In this document: positions 12,682 to 16,937 of the stretch, piece after piece
Position numbering within the stretch: the first letter of the stretch is position 1
Layout of the letters: every line of letters starts with the position of its first letter
NCBI GenBank assembly: GCA_020444005.1
Contig: JAHLLU010000014.1
Location: forward strand, 1-16,937
Source: an archaeon
Lineage (GTDB): Archaea > Thermoproteota > Bathyarchaeia > TCS64
Direction: 5' to 3'
DNA length: 16,937 bases
Made by a program: the position numbers and the translations under genes
The notes under the pieces: generated by a model
What the model was told of the DNA's origin: nothing
The model's database searches: none
Seen by the model: the letters and a program-made list of their open reading frames with translations, nothing else

Positions 12682-13500
12682 TTATTTCAAAGCGAGTTTG
12701 CCTTTCATCACTAGCACGCTTTTCCCTATGAGGTGAACCCTGTCACCGTGGTCTTCTACAGTTAGTGATCCTCCTCGTTTTGATGCCTGATAGGCGTGCA
12801 TTCGCTTCTTTCCAAGAAGTTTACTCCAGTAGGGCGTTAGTACTGTATGGTTTGATCCTGTTACTGGGTCCTCATTTACTCCCATGAGGGGTGCAAAGTG
12901 TCGCGAAGTGAAATCATAGTGGTTGAATCCCGGGGCGGTTATCATTGTGGCTCTCCACCCGAGAGGATTCTCTGCGTCCTTGAGTGCGTTGAAATCTGGG
13001 GAGACGTTTCGAAGGGTCTCGTATGAGTCAAGGTGTATCATGAGTTTCTCGTTTCCCGGGCTGTACTGGATATCAACCCATTCATCTACGCCTAGGGCTT
13101 CTAAGACTTGTATCGGTGGTTCTACTCTGTGGGGTGGGTTAGCTGGGAAATCCATCAATACACCATCACTTGTATTTTCTGCGTACAGGGTGCCTGCTTG
13201 TGTTTGGAACTTTACTCGTTTCTCTGGTATCCCTATGTGTTCAAACAATAGGTGTGCTGCTGCAAGGGTCGCGTGTCCGCAGAGGGGTACTTCTCTGACT
13301 GGCGTGAACCATCTGAGGTGGTAGGTTCCGGGTTCTGTTTTTTCCATGAAGGCGGTCTCGCTTAGATTCATCTCGCTGCTGATGGCTAGGTAGAGGGTTT
13401 CAGGTAGGTTGGTGGGCATCATGCATATTGCTGCTGGGTTTCCTTTGAATGGGGTCTCTGTGAATGCGTCCAGTTGGTAAAAGTCAACCGAGTCTGCCAT
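12682..13500 (-). CDS. PhzF-family epimerase/isomerase-like protein
   Basis: The protein has 272 residues. It opens with FYQLDAFTETPFKGNPAAIC, the hallmark N-terminus of the PhzF family (diaminopimelate-epimerase fold), and has the catalytic glutamate E48 in NLSETAFME. RWFTPVREVPLCGHATLAAAH (about 64-84) and the C-terminal MGVNEDPVTGSNHTVLTPYW are further family blocks. Members are cytoplasmic isomerases acting on small carboxylate substrates, but the substrate of most is unknown. No phenazine genes are nearby, so a role in phenazine synthesis is not suggested. The start is the ATG at 13500. An A/T-rich CAAATAATAG on the minus strand lies about 25 bases upstream, which fits a leaderless mRNA. 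Confidence 0.88.
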   Translation of the reverse strand: MADSVDFYQLDAFTETPFKGNPAAICMMPTNLPETLYLAISSEMNLSETAFMEKTEPGTYHLRWFTPVREVPLCGHATLAAAHLLFEHIGIPEKRVKFQTQAGTLYAENTSDGVLMDFPANPPHRVEPPIQVLEALGVDEWVDIQYSPGNEKLMIHLDSYETLRNVSPDFNALKDAENPLGWRATMITAPGFNHYDFTSRHFAPLMGVNEDPVTGSNHTVLTPYWSKLLGKKRMHAYQASKRGGSLTVEDHGDRVHLIGKSVLVMKGKLALK

Positions 13501-13746
13501 GGTATGAGTCCTGTTTTTCTATTATTTGGTGTTATCCTTTTCTGAAGCACGGTTATTGTGAGGTTTTTGGTATTGATCTGACGGCGTTTTTGTACTTATA
13601 TAGATCGAAAAGAAGCGGTTTTAGGGCAGTTTTTGTGTTTTTAGGGTTGGTTTCGACTGTGCCGCGTTACCCCCCACCCCCCTCCCTGTTAGCGGCTATT
13701 CTCGGGAGGCGTGAATATATAATAATCATCAGGTTATTCATTATTC
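13501..13746. other. Intergenic region between divergent PhzF and extracellular-protein genes
   Basis: No convincing gene is seen. The region holds the A/T-rich PhzF promoter region near 13520-13529, an isolated and nearly symmetric TATA-like CTTATATAG at 13595-13603, several T runs, and a C-rich tract at about 13670-13688 (two runs of six Cs with further Cs). The promoter of the downstream gene lies at its right end. The TATA-like element at 13595 could serve the PhzF gene with a longer leader. Confidence 0.5.
13714..13725 (+). promoter_or_regulatory. TATA box of the extracellular protein gene
   Basis: AATATATAATAA is centred about 28 bases before the GTG at 13747. This spacing supports a leaderless transcript starting at that GTG. 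Confidence 0.55.
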
Positions 13747-15132
13747 GTGGCTTCTCGTAGAGCAGTTGGTAGTCTCATAGGCATAGGGTTCCTACTGATG
13801 ATTATCGCAGTTGGAGTAAACTATTACAATCTACGTACAAACGTGGAGCGCCAAAGCAATGTCATCATACAAGATATGGCGGAGTTTGATCAACAAGCAG
13901 CTGACGAAGCATTATCCATACAGTACGCGGAGTTGACGCCGGGAAACAGCCTGAACCTCACAATCAAGAACACTGGAAGCATCATATCTCAGTTAGAGTG
14001 GATAGGAGTGTTTGACACGACTCTGAACAAGGAATCCTATTACAGGGTTGATACAAGCCTCAACCCATTGGAGATTGAGAAGGATATCGGTAACGCATCA
14101 ATCGTGATGAATCCAGCGAATAGTTACAATATTGCAGTTCTGACTAGACTCGGGAACATCTACTACAGTGAATACCCAGTGCCAGTGACTCCGGGAACTG
14201 GTGGTGGAGGGGGAAACTTCAGTAGCCAATATTACACAAACTATCAGTCGGTTGACAACCACCCAGAGATAGCTGTTGGTACGCATAGTTTCTTTGCTGC
14301 AATGAAGGGGCAACCAGATGGCGTTATGAATACTCTTATAGAGGGTTTTCCCCCAGTTCAAGCTCCAAACACAACTATTCTAATCAACTATGAGTCATTT
14401 GAGGGAGTGTTTCCTCCTTTAGACTGGGATGAGAACCCGCCGGGTAATAGGTGGGCAGCTGAGACAGATCAAGCATACGATGGAATATACTCAGCTGATT
14501 TTGATGGACAAGGAAATGGTAGATCAGGGGAATTGCTTAGCCCAGTATTTGATACAAGCGATGCATCAAACATAACATTGGATTTCTGGTATCAGGATAG
14601 TAACTTGGATGCAGGCGAGTTCTTACTAGAGTTCTGGAATGGAACAAACTGGAATATAATAGCGGACCTAAGCAACGACCCTGAGGATGTTTGGAACAAT
14701 TTTAGGCAATCATTCACAGACCCCCAGTATCTTATCGTTGATTTCCAAGTGGGATGGCGCACAGTTGGTGCTGGTGGAGGAGAAACAGCCTATTTTGACT
14801 ATGTTTATCTTGAAAAAGAAGTTAGTTTAGCCAGCACTGATTATGAGCTTGACTTAGAGGTGGAGTGGACTGGACTACCTCAGGCAACATACGAGTACCT
14901 CAGCGTCTACGGTGGAACACAGGGAGCCGAGAACCTTCTTGTGGAGGTTTGGGATGGCGCGCAATATGTCACCTTGATAGCTGATGTTCAACCCGGATGG
15001 AACAGCGTAGATGTATCCACGTACCACACCAGCTCCACATTTAACATAAGATTCAAAGACACCACACAACTTGGTGACGCGGTACAGGAAAACTGGGAAA
15101 TTGACGCTCTTTTCCTTAATCTCTGGGACTAG
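13747..15132 (+). CDS. Membrane-anchored extracellular protein with pilin-like N-terminus and beta-sandwich domains
   Basis: The protein has 461 residues starting at GTG 13747. The positive start MASRRAVG is followed by a single hydrophobic helix (SLIGIGFLLMIIAVGVNYY, about 9-27), as in archaeal pilin-like and signal-anchor proteins. An exported domain (30-150) follows, with LTIKNTGSIISQLEWIGVFD typical of archaellin/pilin-like beta folds. A glycine-rich hinge (GTGGGGGNFSS) comes next, then two repeats of a beta-sandwich type (about 205-365 and 365-461). The middle one contains NYESFEGVFPPLDWDEN, DGIYSADFDG and DFWYQDSN, reminiscent of MAM/jelly-roll carbohydrate- or adhesion-type modules. 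Many N-X-S/T sequons are present, and there is no C-terminal membrane segment. An adhesin or surface-layer role is inferred. It is convergent with the dehydrogenase gene, 9 bases apart. Confidence 0.65.
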   Translation: MASRRAVGSLIGIGFLLMIIAVGVNYYNLRTNVERQSNVIIQDMAEFDQQAADEALSIQYAELTPGNSLNLTIKNTGSIISQLEWIGVFDTTLNKESYYRVDTSLNPLEIEKDIGNASIVMNPANSYNIAVLTRLGNIYYSEYPVPVTPGTGGGGGNFSSQYYTNYQSVDNHPEIAVGTHSFFAAMKGQPDGVMNTLIEGFPPVQAPNTTILINYESFEGVFPPLDWDENPPGNRWAAETDQAYDGIYSADFDGQGNGRSGELLSPVFDTSDASNITLDFWYQDSNLDAGEFLLEFWNGTNWNIIADLSNDPEDVWNNFRQSFTDPQYLIVDFQVGWRTVGAGGGETAYFDYVYLEKEVSLASTDYELDLEVEWTGLPQATYEYLSVYGGTQGAENLLVEVWDGAQYVTLIADVQPGWNSVDVSTYHTSSTFNIRFKDTTQLGDAVQENWEIDALFLNLWD

Positions 15133-15141
15133 AAAAGAGGT

Positions 15142-16272
15142 TTAGCCCATTAGGGCGTGTTTAATGCCCTTGCGAGCCTTCAAAGTATCAATAGACTTCT
15201 GGGCATCACTGACATGGAACTTGTGAGTAACAATCTCATCAAGAGGCAGCCTATCAGCTGCTAGTCTCATCAAGTCCAATACGGTGCCAAACTGGGTCGG
15301 TGGATACGTCCATGAGCCCAGTATATCCATGTCCTTGTTACAGATGGTATGCGGATTGATGAGCACTGGACCCGGATTCGTATAGTGACCCACCTCAACA
15401 TACTTGCCTCCACGACGAGTCATATCAATACCCTCTGGAACTGCTGCTGGGACACCAACCGCCTCAATAACCACGTCACCGCCGAGACCATTTGTGAGCC
15501 TCTGAACCTCCTTGACCCGCTCCTCAGCGGTCTTCATCTGCCTCATATCAATAACATGATCAGCACCAAGCTTCTCAGCCATAGCGAGACGCTCATCCAC
15601 CATATCAACGCTGATTATATTACCAGCACCCGCTAGCTTCGCAGTCGCGATAGCAAGCAAGCCAATGGCTCCTGCTCCTTGAACCACAACGCTCTGTCCT
15701 ACACCGAAGCCCTCCCCAAAGGTAGGCATACCCGGTGCATAAGCACGTTCAAGAGCTCTGCTACTGACAGCCATAGGCTCAGTGAGTACGGCTACCTCTG
15801 GTGTTACCTCATCAGGCACCTTGTAGACCCAGAACTTTTCGGCATTAACATAGATTTTCTCAGCCCAGCCACCAAGCAGGTGTGGTTTCTCGGCGCTGGT
15901 CATGTTTACGCCCATCACCTTGCGTCCTGTACAGAGAGTGGGTTTGTGAGGCATGAAACGACAGAAGTAACAGTCTCCACAGTACCTGTTGGTACCCGGA
16001 ACAACCACTACCCTGTCTCCTACATCAAGCTCCTGTCCTCTTACCTCGTAGCCCTTGGCTTCCTCGCCTATCTCCTCAATGACCCCAACCCATTCATGAC
16101 CGGGGATCACAGGGAAGGGAATGTTCATGTTTCCCTCATAGAGGTGCATATCTGTGCCACAGACGCCGCATAGCTCCATCTTCATCAGGAACCCGTTGGG
16201 CTCCACCTCTGGCTCAGGGTAATCAACTACCTTGAGCTTTCTTACATCTTCAAGAATTGCTGCTTTTACCAT
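15142..16272 (-). CDS. Zinc-dependent medium-chain alcohol/polyol dehydrogenase
   Basis: The protein has 376 residues. The catalytic zinc site comprises C38 (GVCGTD), H59 and E60 (PGHEWVG), with E165 in TEP. The structural zinc lobe has C98, C101, C104 and C114, with a last spacing slightly longer than usual. The NAD-binding motif GAGAIG (199-204) is followed by an acidic D223, which favours NAD over NADP. The family oxidises alcohols or polyols reversibly. Threonine 3-dehydrogenase and sorbitol-type dehydrogenases are the closest ideas, but the substrate cannot be named. The start is the ATG at 16272, with no ribosome site. It follows the desuccinylase-family gene by 39 bases on the same strand, so the two are probably co-transcribed and may act on related substrates. 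Confidence 0.88.
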   Translation of the reverse strand: MVKAAILEDVRKLKVVDYPEPEVEPNGFLMKMELCGVCGTDMHLYEGNMNIPFPVIPGHEWVGVIEEIGEEAKGYEVRGQELDVGDRVVVVPGTNRYCGDCYFCRFMPHKPTLCTGRKVMGVNMTSAEKPHLLGGWAEKIYVNAEKFWVYKVPDEVTPEVAVLTEPMAVSSRALERAYAPGMPTFGEGFGVGQSVVVQGAGAIGLLAIATAKLAGAGNIISVDMVDERLAMAEKLGADHVIDMRQMKTAEERVKEVQRLTNGLGGDVVIEAVGVPAAVPEGIDMTRRGGKYVEVGHYTNPGPVLINPHTICNKDMDILGSWTYPPTQFGTVLDLMRLAADRLPLDEIVTHKFHVSDAQKSIDTLKARKGIKHALMG

Positions 16273-16311
16273 GGGAAAAATATGGAGGTAAGAGAATATT
16301 ACATCATCGGG

Positions 16312-16937
16312 TCACTCGATCCACTTGCTGTCACGATAATCCGCTACAGCCAAGACCTCGCTCTGAGGGTTGACGAGTCCACTGACTCTGCAGGCGTAGA
16401 TCAATCCATCACATGGAGACTTGATCTGCTCAAGCTCCTCGAAGCTATAGGGGTTATAGATCGTGCCCAGTACCTCACCCTCGGAGACCTCCCTTGGAGG
16501 CTTACCAATACCTACATCACTTGCCTCCATATCAGAGACAAAGTAGCCGCCAACAGTAGCCCGAACGTGAGGAGCATGAACAAAGTAGAACTGTTTCTCG
16601 GGAAGCTCAGGCAGACCCTCAAGCATACCTAGATGCTTCATCACATTCAAGGTACCCTTGACACCCACTCTTTCACACTCAGCCTCAAACGCCTCACCAT
16701 GACCCCCGCCTCCGATCTCAGGCACCGCACTTGGGATACCGAGAGTCCCAGCGTAACTAGTCATAGGCATGAAAGTACTGCTTCCTATACTGCCCGGTGG
16801 ATCATGGAGTATACCTAATCCGAATACTCGCGCCATCTCCTTGCTCGGTGGATCAAGGTTGAACAGCATCTTGTTTAGCGCCATTCCACTCATCTGACCA
16901 TGATAATCCAGTATGTGAGTGCATTTTGACACCAGCT
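16312..16937 (-). CDS. Succinylglutamate desuccinylase/aspartoacylase-family protein (5' end outside window)
   Basis: The frame is open to the right edge, so the N-terminus with the first zinc ligands (the usual G-x-H-G-N-E block) is missing and the visible 208 codons are the C-terminal part. ILDYHGQ (about 8-14 in the visible part) matches the position of the third zinc-binding His, and SAVPEIGGGGHGEAF supplies the catalytic glutamate region (usually VELG or similar). The last 90 residues form the biotin/lipoyl-like beta domain seen in many members (HVRATVGGYFVSDM..., EVLGTIYNPYS, SPCDGLIYAC, VNPQSEVLAVA). Such zinc enzymes hydrolyse N-acyl amino acids or related amides. The substrate here is unknown. 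A GTG at 16932 could be read as a start, but it would remove the zinc site, so truncation by the window is the better reading. Confidence 0.82.
   Translation of the reverse strand, partial: LVSKCTHILDYHGQMSGMALNKMLFNLDPPSKEMARVFGLGILHDPPGSIGSSTFMPMTSYAGTLGIPSAVPEIGGGGHGEAFEAECERVGVKGTLNVMKHLGMLEGLPELPEKQFYFVHAPHVRATVGGYFVSDMEASDVGIGKPPREVSEGEVLGTIYNPYSFEELEQIKSPCDGLIYACRVSGLVNPQSEVLAVADYRDSKWIE

Noticed and set aside
12631..12714. Short plus-strand frame MFTDEQCFCLRGIFS... starting in the loop of the candidate RNA
   Set aside because: It runs into the 3' end of the PhzF gene on the other strand, has no ribosome site and shows no family features. The hairpin explains the bases better.
13670..13688. 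C-rich tract as a switchable (phase-variable) element
   Set aside because: The runs are short and interrupted and lie about 60 bases upstream of the start codon, not within a coding frame. There is too little to support slippage control.
13464..13760. Plus-strand 98-residue frame across the PhzF start and intergenic region
   Set aside because: It is antisense to PhzF in its first part, is low in complexity around the C-rich tract, and overlaps the start of the next gene. No motif is seen.
1..16937. CRISPR arrays, insertion sequences, prophage or integration sites
   Set aside because: No regularly spaced repeats, transposase or integrase genes, or tRNA-associated duplications were seen.

Overview
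The window looks like a piece of an archaeal chromosome. Two observations support this. Several genes have A/T-rich TATA-like boxes about 25-35 bases upstream of the start codon with little or no leader, and the first gene is an archaeal-type pantoate kinase of the CoA pathway. GC content appears moderate. The style (zinc-ribbon proteins, a large secreted beta-sandwich protein, many lone enzymes) would fit an uncultured archaeon, perhaps Asgard-like, but the lineage cannot be fixed from this sequence.

Layout. 1-2773, minus strand: pantoate kinase (C-terminus cut by the window edge), threonine synthase thrC, and a DUF169 protein. 2774-3062 is a compact divergent regulatory region. 3063-6239, plus strand: ilvB-ilvN-ilvC (acetolactate synthase large and small subunits, ketol-acid reductoisomerase). 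6265-7437, minus: an MFS transporter. 7507-9037, plus: a DUF998-like membrane protein, a zinc-ribbon protein and a 55-residue coiled-coil protein. 9038-9253 is the second ilv leader. 9254-11430, plus: a second ilvB-ilvN pair. 11491-12525, plus: a stand-alone class II glutamine amidotransferase with an extra C-terminal region. 12526-12681 holds a TATA box, a long hairpin and a T run, which together look like a small RNA gene. 12682-13500, minus: a PhzF-family protein. 13747-15132, plus: a membrane-anchored extracellular protein. 15142-16937, minus: a zinc alcohol dehydrogenase and a succinylglutamate desuccinylase/aspartoacylase-family protein whose N-terminus is cut by the window edge.

Metabolic theme. 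Acetolactate synthase and KARI make the precursors of valine, leucine and isoleucine. Threonine synthase supplies the threonine from which 2-oxobutyrate for isoleucine can be made. Pantoate kinase uses pantoate, which derives from the valine precursor 2-oxoisovalerate. The left two thirds of the window is therefore largely a branched-chain amino acid and CoA precursor locus.

Most notable find. Both acetolactate synthase operons are preceded by the same leader design. Downstream of the TATA box, a GGAG Shine-Dalgarno sequence sits 9 bases before a 13-codon mini-ORF (MGYSFVKSLTEGM or MGYRFVQPPRVGQ), which contains a small hairpin. A second mini-ORF follows 0 or 3 bases later (MGYRFISW or MGYRILR). 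Then come another hairpin and a third short frame that ends 8 bases inside ilvB. The repeated nucleotide core is ATGGGGTATCG. This looks like a translated leader controlling ilvB, possibly a form of attenuation or reinitiation control, and I do not recognise it from described systems.
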